NCBI GenBank assembly: GCA_035508795.1
Contig: DATJMJ010000231.1
Coordinates: forward strand, 1 to 17,115
DNA length: 17,115 nucleotides
Direction: 5' to 3'
Origin: DATJMJ01 sp035508795
GTDB taxonomy: Bacteria; Actinomycetota; Acidimicrobiia; Acidimicrobiales; Palsa-688
Both the position numbers and the translations under genes were made by a program. Shown here one piece after another: positions 1-7,387 of this stretch. Under the pieces are notes generated by a model that did no database searches, was not told the origin of the DNA, and saw nothing but the letters and a program-made list of their open reading frames with translations. Positions within the stretch are counted from its first letter, which is position 1, and every line of letters begins with the position of its first letter.

Positions 1-39
1 CTGTGACCAGCACCGTGGGCGTCCCGTTAGCTACTTGGC

Positions 40-69
40 GTGACACTTCATCCAAGTCGGAGGTAACTT
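40..69 (+). promoter_or_regulatory. candidate promoter for the oligopeptidase-bioF unit
   Basis: GTGACA (40-45, five of six matches to TTGACA) is followed after 18 nt by TAACTT (64-69), which fits TANNNT. Transcription would start near 76, leaving about 50 nt before the ATG at 125. A weaker alternative is TTGCAG (70-75) with TAAGAA (93-98) at 17-nt spacing. This is motif matching only. Nothing else was recognised in 1-124. Confidence 0.3.
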
Positions 70-124
70 TTGCAGATGGTGCAACGGACCGATAAGAACT
101 TCGTGCCACCTTGGTACCAACACA

Positions 125-2437
125 ATGCCTCCTCCTGACCTTCCCGCACCGCCGCTCGCTCCGTCAGCCGGTTCGCCCCCCGGGGGCACAGCGGGCTCGC
201 CCGCCCTCCGCACGGCCGGCTCGCCCGCCGCGCTCGTCTCCCCTCTTCCTCCCCCGCCCTTGGCCCCCCGGCGCCCCGGTGCCCATACGGCCCACGGCGA
301 CGTGAGGCCCGACGACTGGCACTGGCTCTCAGACCGGGACGACCCGGAGGTCACCGGGTACCTCCGGGCGGAGAACAGTTACGCCGAACAGGTCCTCGCC
401 CCCACGGCGGGCCTGCAAGAGGAGCTCTTCCAGGAAATAAGGGCGAGGGTCGCGGAGACAGACATCTCGGCGCCCGTGTTCCACGAAGGTTGGTGGTACT
501 GGTCGCGTACTGTCGCCGGCCTCCAGTACCCGGTCCATTGCAGGCGCGCCGACCCCAACCGTTCGATGTCAGCGGCTCAAGTGCTTGCCGCAGCACGTGC
601 GGCCCTGCCGGGAGCCGGTGTCGCGGGGGACGGGACGCCTCCTCCCACACCTCCGCGCACACAGGTCGACCCTGCGGCGCCAAGCCCCGGCCGGGTTTTC
701 CTGGACGAAAACGTGCTCGCGGGTACGAGCGACTACTTCGCCCTGGGGGTCTTCGACATCCGACCCGACCAGGAGGTCCTGGCCTACGCCACCGATCTCG
801 ACGGTTCGGAGCGTTATACCCTCCGCTTCCGCGACCTCGGCTCGGGAGACGACCTGGTCGACATCGTCGAAGACGTCCATTACGGGTCCGCGTGGTCCAC
901 CGATTGCAAGAGCTTTTACTACACCAGGCCCGACAAGGCCATGCGGCCGTGGCAGGTATGGCGCCACACCCTCGGGACTCCCGCTGCCAAGGACCACCTT
1001 GTTTACCAGGAGGACGACGAGCGGTTCTTCGTGTCGGTAGACCTCACGCGGAGCAAGTGCTTCGTCGTCATCACGTCTCAGTCGAAAATGTCGAGCGAGG
1101 TGCGCTACCTGCGAGCCGACAAGGAAAGAGCGCACCTCTCTCTCGTACTCGCACGCCGTGAAGGCGTGGAGTACGACGTCGACCATACGCGTAGGGACGA
1201 AAGAGACCTCTGGCTCGTCCGCACCAACCGGGGACCCGCTGGCGAGGAGCTCGAGAACTTTGCGGTATTCCAACTGCCAGTTGGTGAAACGGACCCCAGG
1301 GCGCTCCGCCAGCTCGTGCCTTACCGCCCCGAGGTCAAGGTCGAAGGCGTAGAAGCCTTTGCCCGCTTTGCCCTCCTCAGCGAGCGGAGCGAAGGTATCG
1401 AGCAGCTGAGGGTGGTGGACCTCGGCGACGCGTCGGAGCATCTCGTTCCTCAACCGGAACCGGTTTACACTTTGCACTCTGAAGGTTCGCCAGAGTGGGC
1501 CACGGAACTCGTCCGCTTCGGGTACAGCTCTTTGGTCACGCCGCCCTCGAGCATCGACTACAACATGGCGACACGTGAGCGGTCCGTCGTCAAGGAGGCC
1601 ACCGTCGGCGGCGGGTTCCGTGCGTCCGACTACCGCAGCGAGCGCCTCTGGGCCGAAGCTCCCGATGGTACCAAGGTCCCGATCTCACTTGTCTGCCCCA
1701 AGAGCTACGCGATGGACGGGTCGGCCCCGTGCCTGCTTTACGGCTACGGGAGTTACGAGATCACGATCGGCGCAGGGTTTTCGGCAACGCGGCTCAACCT
1801 GCTCGAGCGAGGCTTTGTCTTTGCGATAGCCCACGTGAGAGGTGGGGGCGAAATGGGCCGGCCCTGGTACGAACAAGGCCGCCTGTCCCACAAGCGCAAC
1901 ACCTTCACCGACTTCGTCGCATGTGCCGAGCTACTGGTATCCCAGGGTTGGACCTCTCCTGACAGGCTCGTTATCCGGGGCGGCAGCGCGGGAGGGCTAT
2001 TGATGGGGGCGGTAACCAATATGCGGCCCGAGCTCTGGAGAGCCGTAGTCGCAGAGGTGCCTTTTGTCGATGTCGTAACGACTATGTCGGATGAGAGCCT
2101 TCCTTTGACCGTCACCGAGTGGGAGGAGTGGGGCAACCCCCGCGACGACCCCGACGCGTACGACTACATGAAGTCGTACTCGCCCTATGACAACGTGCAC
2201 GCAGCGGAATATCCGGCCATTTACGCCACAGCCGGGCTCAACGACCCCCGCGTCGGTTACTGGGAGCCCGCTAAATGGGTCGCAAAACTAAGGGCGACGC
2301 AGACAGGGGGCAACCCCGTGCTGTTGCGCACGGAAATGGGCGCCGGGCACCAGGGGCCGTCAGGCCGCTACGACGCCTGGCGTGACGAAGCACGCGTGCA
2401 GGCCTTCGTGCTGGCATCGGTCGGCATCGAAAGCTGA
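125..2437 (+). CDS. ptrB: S9A prolyl oligopeptidase family peptidase, oligopeptidase B-like
   Basis: Serine peptidase predicted to cleave short peptides, probably after basic residues if it is true oligopeptidase B, most likely in the cytosol since no signal peptide is visible. The N-terminal beta-propeller runs roughly from residue 50 to 490 and the alpha/beta-hydrolase domain follows. The catalytic set is intact: S621 in GGSAGG, D707 in NDPRV and H742 in GAGHQG. The 770 residues exceed the usual 680-720 because of a Pro/Ala/Gly-rich N-terminus (1-45, with AGSP-type repeats) and an apparent insertion of about 40 residues (roughly 145-188, Pro-rich) inside the propeller. ATG 125 is the only good in-frame start after the stop at 41-43; a GTG at 302 (residue 60) would remove conserved sequence. 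bioF follows after 26 bp, suggesting co-transcription. The family is certain; the B-type assignment is likely. Confidence 0.93.
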   Translation: MPPPDLPAPPLAPSAGSPPGGTAGSPALRTAGSPAALVSPLPPPPLAPRRPGAHTAHGDVRPDDWHWLSDRDDPEVTGYLRAENSYAEQVLAPTAGLQEELFQEIRARVAETDISAPVFHEGWWYWSRTVAGLQYPVHCRRADPNRSMSAAQVLAAARAALPGAGVAGDGTPPPTPPRTQVDPAAPSPGRVFLDENVLAGTSDYFALGVFDIRPDQEVLAYATDLDGSERYTLRFRDLGSGDDLVDIVEDVHYGSAWSTDCKSFYYTRPDKAMRPWQVWRHTLGTPAAKDHLVYQEDDERFFVSVDLTRSKCFVVITSQSKMSSEVRYLRADKERAHLSLVLARREGVEYDVDHTRRDERDLWLVRTNRGPAGEELENFAVFQLPVGETDPRALRQLVPYRPEVKVEGVEAFARFALLSERSEGIEQLRVVDLGDASEHLVPQPEPVYTLHSEGSPEWATELVRFGYSSLVTPPSSIDYNMATRERSVVKEATVGGGFRASDYRSERLWAEAPDGTKVPISLVCPKSYAMDGSAPCLLYGYGSYEITIGAGFSATRLNLLERGFVFAIAHVRGGGEMGRPWYEQGRLSHKRNTFTDFVACAELLVSQGWTSPDRLVIRGGSAGGLLMGAVTNMRPELWRAVVAEVPFVDVVTTMSDESLPLTVTEWEEWGNPRDDPDAYDYMKSYSPYDNVHAAEYPAIYATAGLNDPRVGYWEPAKWVAKLRATQTGGNPVLLRTEMGAGHQGPSGRYDAWRDEARVQAFVLASVGIES

Positions 2438-2463
2438 GCTCGCCGAGGAGCCTGGGCGCTGCC

Positions 2464-3705
2464 GTGAGCCGGGCCGACGGGACCGGGACCGGGACCGAGC
2501 AGGCCGAACGGGCCGAAGGCTCGGCGGGGCCCGTGGTGGCGGCCGGCACCGGGTGGGCCGAATGGGCCGATCGGCGCAACGCCAAAGCACGGGCAAGGGG
2601 GCGCTGGCGGGAGCTGAGGGACCTCGACGCCCTCGGCCTTCACGGTCGGCTTGCAGACGGGCGCGAAGTCACGGTCTTCGCCGCCAACGACTACCTCGGC
2701 TTGTCCGCCCACACCGCTGTGGTCGAGGCCGCCGAGAAGGCGCTCAAGCGCTGGGGCGCGGGGGCCGGTGCGGCTCGTCTGTTGAGCGGGAGCCGCCCGG
2801 TGCACCGCGAGCTCGAGGAGCGCCTGGCCGCATGGAAAGGTACAGAGTCTGCTTTGCTTTTTCCAAGCGGTTACTCGACGAACATCGGCGTCCTGTCGGC
2901 GCTGGCGGCGCCGCAGGTGCAGATCTGTTCGGACAGCTTGAACCACGCCTCGATAATCGATGGCTGCCGGCTGGCGTCGGCTAGCGGCGCCAAGGTCGAG
3001 GTTTACCCCCACTCGGACGTCCAAAGGGTTGAGGCGCTGCTCGAGGCATGGCGTGGCCGGTCGGTAGTCGTTACCGACTCGGTCTTTTCGATGGACGGCG
3101 ACGCGGCCCCCGTGGCGGAGCTTGCGGCGTCGTGTGCGCGCCACGGTGCTCTCTTGGTCCTCGACGAGGCCCACGCTGTCCTCGGGCCGCAGTTTGGCCG
3201 TCTCCCATGCGAGCTGCTCCGCGTCGGGACCCTCTCGAAAACTCTCGGGAGCCAGGGGGGTTTTGTAGCGGGCACCAGGCCAATGGTCGAGTTGCTCGTC
3301 AACCGGTGCCGCCCGTTCATTTTCACTACGGCGCTAGCCCCGTCGTCTGCGGCTGCCGCGCTTGCTGCGCTCGGGATAGTGACCTCCAGCGAGGGAACGG
3401 CGCTGCTGGCGCAGCTGGAAAGCAATGTCCGGCGGTTGAGGGCAGAGCTGGAGCCACCGACGCTTGGCGCGCCTGGCGGCGCCTCCGTCTCGCCGATAAT
3501 CCCCTTTGTCATTGGCAGTGAAAACGAGGCGCTCGAAGCTTCGAGCGCTTTGCTTCAATCGGGGTTATTCGTGCCCGCCGTGAGACCACCGACCGTCCCA
3601 CCCGGTACCTCCCGCCTGAGAGTTGCACTTTCCGCCGCCCACACGGACGACGAGGTTGACCAACTCTGCCAAGCGCTCGGCGAGCTGGGTCTTATGACCA
3701 CCTAG
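2464..3705 (+). CDS. bioF: 8-amino-7-oxononanoate synthase (BioF)
   Basis: PLP-dependent alpha-oxoamine synthase that condenses pimeloyl-ACP or pimeloyl-CoA with L-alanine in biotin synthesis, in the cytosol. Family hallmarks are visible: a DYLGL block near residue 76, the GSRPVHRELEE block, SLNHAS with H161, DEAH at 234-237 (here DEAHAVLG rather than the common DEAHGxG), and the Schiff-base lysine K259 in TLSKTLGSQGG. Length is 413 aa against about 385-395 usual. The extra residues lie in a low-complexity start that includes three GGGACC units (2479-2496), so GTG 2533 or 2536 (about 389 aa) is a credible alternative start. GTG 2464 has AGGAG at 2446-2450, 13 nt upstream. No bioA, bioB or bioD is in the window. 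Related synthases (Kbl, serine palmitoyltransferase) are less likely given the BioF-like blocks. Confidence 0.9.
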   Translation: MSRADGTGTGTEQAERAEGSAGPVVAAGTGWAEWADRRNAKARARGRWRELRDLDALGLHGRLADGREVTVFAANDYLGLSAHTAVVEAAEKALKRWGAGAGAARLLSGSRPVHRELEERLAAWKGTESALLFPSGYSTNIGVLSALAAPQVQICSDSLNHASIIDGCRLASASGAKVEVYPHSDVQRVEALLEAWRGRSVVVTDSVFSMDGDAAPVAELAASCARHGALLVLDEAHAVLGPQFGRLPCELLRVGTLSKTLGSQGGFVAGTRPMVELLVNRCRPFIFTTALAPSSAAAALAALGIVTSSEGTALLAQLESNVRRLRAELEPPTLGAPGGASVSPIIPFVIGSENEALEASSALLQSGLFVPAVRPPTVPPGTSRLRVALSAAHTDDEVDQLCQALGELGLMTT

Positions 3706-3723
3706 CCGGCGAAGTCGGCCGGC
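3705..3723 (+). terminator. GC-rich hairpin at the bioF stop, possible terminator
   Basis: GCCGGC (3705-3710) and GCCGGC (3718-3723) pair as a 6-bp stem with a 7-nt loop, directly on the bioF stop codon. There is no T tract, so it would be at best a non-canonical terminator or a 3'-end stabiliser. Confidence 0.3.
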
Positions 3724-3753
3724 GCTCGGCGGGAGGTGGCAAGAAGTGGCGGG

Positions 3754-3832
3754 AGCGGCGCGAGGTGGGCAGCGGCCGGAGGCGGCTGGAGCGGCGCGAG
3801 ATGGGCAGCGGGCGGAGGCGGCTGGAGCGGCG
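3754..3832. repeat. 36-bp GC-rich tandem repeat, 2.2 copies
   Basis: Unit 1 (3754-3789) and unit 2 (3790-3825) are 36 bp each and differ at two positions. A partial third copy (3826-3832) follows, and a degraded relative can be seen just upstream (about 3730-3753). The array fills the spacer between the convergent bioF and FtsH-like genes. No coding role is apparent. Confidence 0.85.
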
Positions 3833-3840
3833 TTCGCCCC

Positions 3841-3860
3841 AACGGTATTTAACGGTATTT
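3841..3860. repeat. 10-bp perfect direct repeat overlapping the FtsH-like stop
   Basis: AACGGTATTT occurs twice back to back (3841-3850 and 3851-3860). Its AT content contrasts with the GC-rich surroundings. On the minus strand the second copy supplies the first two bases of the TAA stop (3859-3861) of the FtsH-like gene, so the duplication abuts or created the current 3' end. Confidence 0.85.
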
Positions 3861-5751
3861 AGTTGTCGCTGAGCGATGCCGCCTGCCGCACGTCCACTAC
3901 CTGTTGCGCTTCGCCTGCACCCGTGGCCGTGGGCTGCGAGGACGCCTCGGCCTCATTGATAACGGCGATTATGTGGTCACCGACCAGCTCGTCGTGCTCG
4001 ATGAGCGCGTCCCTCAGCGCTTCGACGACGTGCGCCTTGGACTGCACCAGCTCACGTGCGCCGTCACGGGCAGAAGTGAGCAGCCGTTCGACCTCGCGGC
4101 GGCTGGCCTCGTCGGAAAGGACCTTCGACACCATGTCGCCCGGCACCTGTGAGGCGCTCAGGGAAATGAGGCTCCCCGCCATCCCGTAGGCCCCGACCAT
4201 GTAGGCGGCGAGCCGAGTAGCGGAGGAAAGGTCGCCCGAGGGGCCTGTCCCTGCCTCGCCAAAAAATGCCTCCTCGGCCACCATCCCCGCCATCGATATC
4301 CGCAGCAGTGCGTCGCATTCACTGCGCGTCTTCGTGAACCGCTCTTCCGTTTCGGAATGGCTCAGCAGCCCGAGCGAGTCGCTCCGCTTGATGATCGACA
4401 GGACGTCGAGACGCCGCTCGGGGGCGGCGAAATAGGCGACCGTCGCGTGGCCTGCTTCGTGGGTGGCGCACCTTTGGCGCTCGAGGGTCGTGTAGGTCAC
4501 AGGCTGAGCGAGGCCCAGCTCCTCGGTCATGCGTGCCTGCTGGACATCCGACCAGTTCATTTCTTTTCGCCCGCCTCGCAGTGCCCAGACGAGCGATTCG
4601 TCGAAGAGGTGCTCGATCATGACAGGCGAATAACCGAACGTCGACCCCGCGAGGTCGTCACGCTTCTTCGGGTCGTCCATCTCACGCTCGTGGGCCTTGC
4701 GCGCCAAGTAGTAGTCGATTATCTCGGAGCGGCCTTTGCGGCTCGGGACGTCGACGCGGATGACACGGTCAAAGCGGCCTGGCCTGAGGAGTGCCGGGTC
4801 GAGGTCGGCGGCGCGGTTGGTGGCGCCGATCACGAGAAAATTAGCAGGCTCGACGAGGCTTTTTTGCAAAGTCCTGTGAGCAGGTAACCAGCGGTTCACT
4901 GAGTCGACGAACGCGTTGCGCAGCCGCGTCCCGAGCGGCGGGGCGTCGAAGGACTGGAGCTGGACGAGCAACTCGTTGACCACCCCGGACGTCCAGCTGG
5001 CACCTCCCCCGCGAAGGTCCTGGCGGGATGCGCCGATCGCGTCGATCTCTTCGATGAACCCGATCGCACCGCCTTCGGACCGGGCATAACGCTGCAATGC
5101 CCTGAAATAAGCCCGGATCTTGCGGTTGGTCTGCCCGTAGTACATCGACTGGAAGGCCGACGACGAGACAAAAAGGAACGGGACTCCCGCTTCGGAAGCC
5201 ATCGCCTTTGCGAGGTATGTCTTACCCGTCCCGGGCGGGCCCTCGAAGAGCACAGCGCGCCGCGGCGTGCCGCCCATCCCTTCTGAGAACGTCCGGTGGG
5301 CGAGGAACAAGTTGAGGGTTTTTACGACCTCTTCGACGACGGCGTCAACACCGACGACGTCGGCCAGTGTGACCCCGATTTCTTCGGGACGGTAGAGGAG
5401 GTGGGGAGACCTCCCCGCCATCAGCAACGGCCCGCCGAGGACGACGGCCAGGAGCAGGATCAGCAGGAGCCCCGGCACATAGGCAGCCGGGATCGCCGGG
5501 TGAGGCCAGTGGAAGTCGCCCCCAGCGGCGACGAAAGCCGCAAACGCCCGGTCGTACTGGTGCCCCGCAGTCGCCGCGTTGCCCTGGAGGTAACGCACGA
5601 TGCCCATCCCCGTGCGTCCGATCACAGGGATTGCGACTATTACCAACACCACCATGAACCGGCGGTAGCGGGCCTGGCGAGCTTTCTCACGCGACGACGA
5701 CACGTCGCCGTCTCGGAGGACTGCTCCCGAGCCCAGAGCTGCCAGTTCCAC
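3859..5751 (-). CDS. membrane-anchored FtsH-like AAA+ zinc metalloprotease
   Basis: ATP-driven protease predicted to extract and degrade membrane or misfolded proteins at the cytoplasmic membrane. GTG 5751 is chosen because AGGAGG lies 7 nt upstream; it gives 630 aa. Two TM segments (about 32-46 and 92-113) flank a short external loop. The AAA domain has Walker A GPPGTGKT (171-178), a pore motif MYYG (203-206), Walker B with FIEEID (232-237; E234 replaces the usual Asp), and an RPGRFDR arginine-finger block (323-329). About 30 extra residues (around 270-302) lie between Walker B and sensor 1. The M41 peptidase has HEAGH (431-435) and a likely third zinc ligand D507 in SGDLSSAT. The tail (about 601-630) is Ala/Gln-rich. 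The usual ftsH neighbours (tilS, hpt, folE) are absent, so this is probably an accessory paralogue. A longer ORF exists upstream to 5946 but lacks support. Confidence 0.9.
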   Translation of the reverse strand: MELAALGSGAVLRDGDVSSSREKARQARYRRFMVVLVIVAIPVIGRTGMGIVRYLQGNAATAGHQYDRAFAAFVAAGGDFHWPHPAIPAAYVPGLLLILLLAVVLGGPLLMAGRSPHLLYRPEEIGVTLADVVGVDAVVEEVVKTLNLFLAHRTFSEGMGGTPRRAVLFEGPPGTGKTYLAKAMASEAGVPFLFVSSSAFQSMYYGQTNRKIRAYFRALQRYARSEGGAIGFIEEIDAIGASRQDLRGGGASWTSGVVNELLVQLQSFDAPPLGTRLRNAFVDSVNRWLPAHRTLQKSLVEPANFLVIGATNRAADLDPALLRPGRFDRVIRVDVPSRKGRSEIIDYYLARKAHEREMDDPKKRDDLAGSTFGYSPVMIEHLFDESLVWALRGGRKEMNWSDVQQARMTEELGLAQPVTYTTLERQRCATHEAGHATVAYFAAPERRLDVLSIIKRSDSLGLLSHSETEERFTKTRSECDALLRISMAGMVAEEAFFGEAGTGPSGDLSSATRLAAYMVGAYGMAGSLISLSASQVPGDMVSKVLSDEASRREVERLLTSARDGARELVQSKAHVVEALRDALIEHDELVGDHIIAVINEAEASSQPTATGAGEAQQVVDVRQAASLSDN

Positions 5752-5758
5752 GGTCTTC

Positions 5759-5764
5759 CCTCCT
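5759..5764 (-). promoter_or_regulatory. Shine-Dalgarno that fixes the FtsH-like start
   Basis: On the minus strand AGGAGG is followed by 7 nt and then GTG (first base 5751). It is the clearest ribosome binding site in the window and decides the GTG start over longer upstream alternatives. Confidence 0.85.
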
Positions 5765-5795
5765 GTGGGCCCCCGAGGCCGACTTGTTAGCCGCA

Positions 5796-5822
5796 AGTTT
5801 AAAGGTCCCCTTTGCCCGTCAT
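5796..5822 (-). promoter_or_regulatory. candidate promoter of the FtsH-like gene with flanking palindromes
   Basis: Read on minus: ATGACG (5822-5817, like TTGACG), a 15-nt spacer, then TAAACT (5801-5796). Two small inverted repeats sit on it: ACTTG-7-CAAGT (5782-5786 with 5794-5798), overlapping the -10, and AAAGG-TCC-CCTTT (5801-5813), covering the spacer next to the -10. This layout could serve a repressor, but the spacer is shorter than optimal and no regulator is identified. Confidence 0.3.
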
Positions 5823-5830
5823 CCTCCAAT

Positions 5831-6646
5831 ATGCCCCATAGAGCACGATCGGCCACTATCGGTGAGGCGTGGCTGTGTTTCCGATCGGGCTCCCTGGCTG
5901 ACAACTGGGCGCGACTGTATAACCCCGAAATCCCACAAGTTCCCAACAGCGCCGCCGCCTACCAAATCGTCCCGGAGGCACTAGGGTCGCGGGCCACCGT
6001 GCCCGAACTCGACCTCCGCAACGACGTCTACCGCCGCCCCCTCCAGACGGCGCTCGAGCGGCTCGGCCTCGGGCCCGGGTGGCGCTGCGCCGACATCGGC
6101 GCAGGAGGCGGCGACGTCACAGTCGCGCTCGCCAGGCTCGTGGGAGCCCAAGGGCGCGTATACGCCGTGGACATCGACCCCGCTCGCCGGGACGAGGTCG
6201 CCGAGGCGGCCGCCGAGGTACGCGGCGCCCAGGTGGTCGTCATAACCCAAGCGGCCGAAGATCTCGTGCTACCCGAAGAGGTCGACCTGGCGTACTGCCG
6301 CTTCCTTCTCATGCATGTGCTCGACCCTCTTGCGGTGCTCCGCCGGATGGCCTCGGTCACCCGGCGGAGCGGCTGGCTCGTCGCCCAGGAGCCGGTGACA
6401 ACCGCGGGCCGGGTGGCGGGCACAGCAATGTCGATGCCTTCCGCGCGGCACCCCGACGTCGGGGCGCTCCTCCCGGCCCTCGTGAAGGCTGCCGGGCTCC
6501 AACTGGTCGACTCCTGGGCGGAGGCCCAAGCCGGTGCCGGCCCCGGCCCCGTGGCCCGGTACCTGGAAGATCTTTCCGGTGCCGATCCCGGCGACGACCC
6601 CGTGGTGCTGCCGCCGCTGGTAACCGTGCTTGCGAGGCGCGGCTAG
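5831..6646 (+). CDS. class I SAM-dependent methyltransferase
   Basis: Predicted to transfer a methyl group from S-adenosylmethionine; the substrate is not predictable. From ATG 5831 the protein has 271 aa. Motif I, DIGAGGGD, is at about 88-95, followed by an acidic AVDID block (about 113-117) for the SAM ribose, then the conserved stretch through CRFLLMHV and a QEPV strand. The Rossmann core is complete, and the C-terminus resembles small-molecule or UbiE-like methyltransferases. The start is uncertain: codon use before about 5935 does not look coding, a TATAAC box lies at 5918-5923, and GTG 5999 (215 aa) would still keep the core. It is divergent from the FtsH-like gene and convergent with the gene at 6643, sharing CTAG as both stops. 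Confidence 0.82.
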   Translation: MPHRARSATIGEAWLCFRSGSLADNWARLYNPEIPQVPNSAAAYQIVPEALGSRATVPELDLRNDVYRRPLQTALERLGLGPGWRCADIGAGGGDVTVALARLVGAQGRVYAVDIDPARRDEVAEAAAEVRGAQVVVITQAAEDLVLPEEVDLAYCRFLLMHVLDPLAVLRRMASVTRRSGWLVAQEPVTTAGRVAGTAMSMPSARHPDVGALLPALVKAAGLQLVDSWAEAQAGAGPGPVARYLEDLSGADPGDDPVVLPPLVTVLARRG

Positions 6647-7374
6647 CTTTTCCAGCCAAGCAGCTCGGCGGCAGCAGGGCAGGTCGACTTGGACAGGGCG
6701 TCGTCGACCGCTCCCGTGCCGCCTTCCGACACCGCGCGGTCGAATACTCCGCCCGCCAGCACTGCAAGGGCGAGCGAAGCCGGGCTGGCCGATGGGTCTC
6801 CTGAGAGCCCCGTCCGAAGCAGCACTTGCTCCCAAAGCGCTGCCGGCAGCACCACCCCCCTCGGCACGACAGCCCAAACGGGCTTGCCGTGCTTCACTGC
6901 CTGCGAGACCGCTCCGGCTACACGCCCGCCCAACAGGACGTCACCGGGTCCGGCGGCCAGCGGGCTCACGACCAACAAGCCTGCCCTGCCCGGCTTTCTT
7001 TCGACTGCAACGTCTCGCCGGCGCCTCATGGCAAGAGCCGCTTGCCGGGGTACCTCGGGCATGGCGACCGCCCCCGACGGTGGCAGCGCGTCGGCCAACA
7101 AGCGCCAAGTTGGATCGTCTGACAACTCGTCGGCCGCCTGCCAGACCGCCTCGGCAGGGTCGGCCGCCGAAAGCACTCGCGCCGACATCCACCACACCGG
7201 CCCCGAAGCCGGGAAATACTCGATCAGCCGCCGGCATGCCTGGAGAAGGACCGTGGGGCTCTCGGTTGCCAGCTCGCCGAGCACCGACGCCACTTCCCCC
7301 ATCGGCGGCTCCTCGCCGGGTTCCCAGGACCGCGCGAGGTACCTCAGGTGCTCGAGGGGGTGCGGGCTCATCAC
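6643..7374 (-). CDS. hypothetical protein, possible eIF2B-like fold
   Basis: Not firmly recognised. It has 243 aa from GTG 7374, with an ATG one codon later that is equally plausible. The N-terminal half (about 1-110) is helical with several Trp residues. The C-terminal half has alternating hydrophobic strands with GDVLLGG, a helix and GKPVWAVVPRG, an arrangement resembling the Rossmann-like half of eIF2B-alpha/ribose-1,5-bisphosphate isomerase proteins. That is an impression, not a motif match, and I see no catalytic set. It begins 13 bp after the argJ-family stop on the same strand, so co-transcription is likely and a functional tie to N-acetyl-amino-acid metabolism is conceivable. Its stop overlaps that of the convergent methyltransferase. 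Confidence 0.75.
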   Translation of the reverse strand: MMSPHPLEHLRYLARSWEPGEEPPMGEVASVLGELATESPTVLLQACRRLIEYFPASGPVWWMSARVLSAADPAEAVWQAADELSDDPTWRLLADALPPSGAVAMPEVPRQAALAMRRRRDVAVERKPGRAGLLVVSPLAAGPGDVLLGGRVAGAVSQAVKHGKPVWAVVPRGVVLPAALWEQVLLRTGLSGDPSASPASLALAVLAGGVFDRAVSEGGTGAVDDALSKSTCPAAAELLGWKS

Positions 7375-7387
7375 AACCTGACGGTGC

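Noticed and set aside
3754..3860. CRISPR array or transposon end in the repeat-rich spacer
   Set aside because: The units are directly adjacent without unique spacers, there is no cas gene or transposase, and no terminal inverted repeats or target duplications flank a mobile unit.
5752..5946. 65-residue N-terminal extension of the FtsH-like protein from 5946
   Set aside because: A strong SD with correct spacing points to GTG 5751, and the extension has no family similarity and covers the divergent promoter region.
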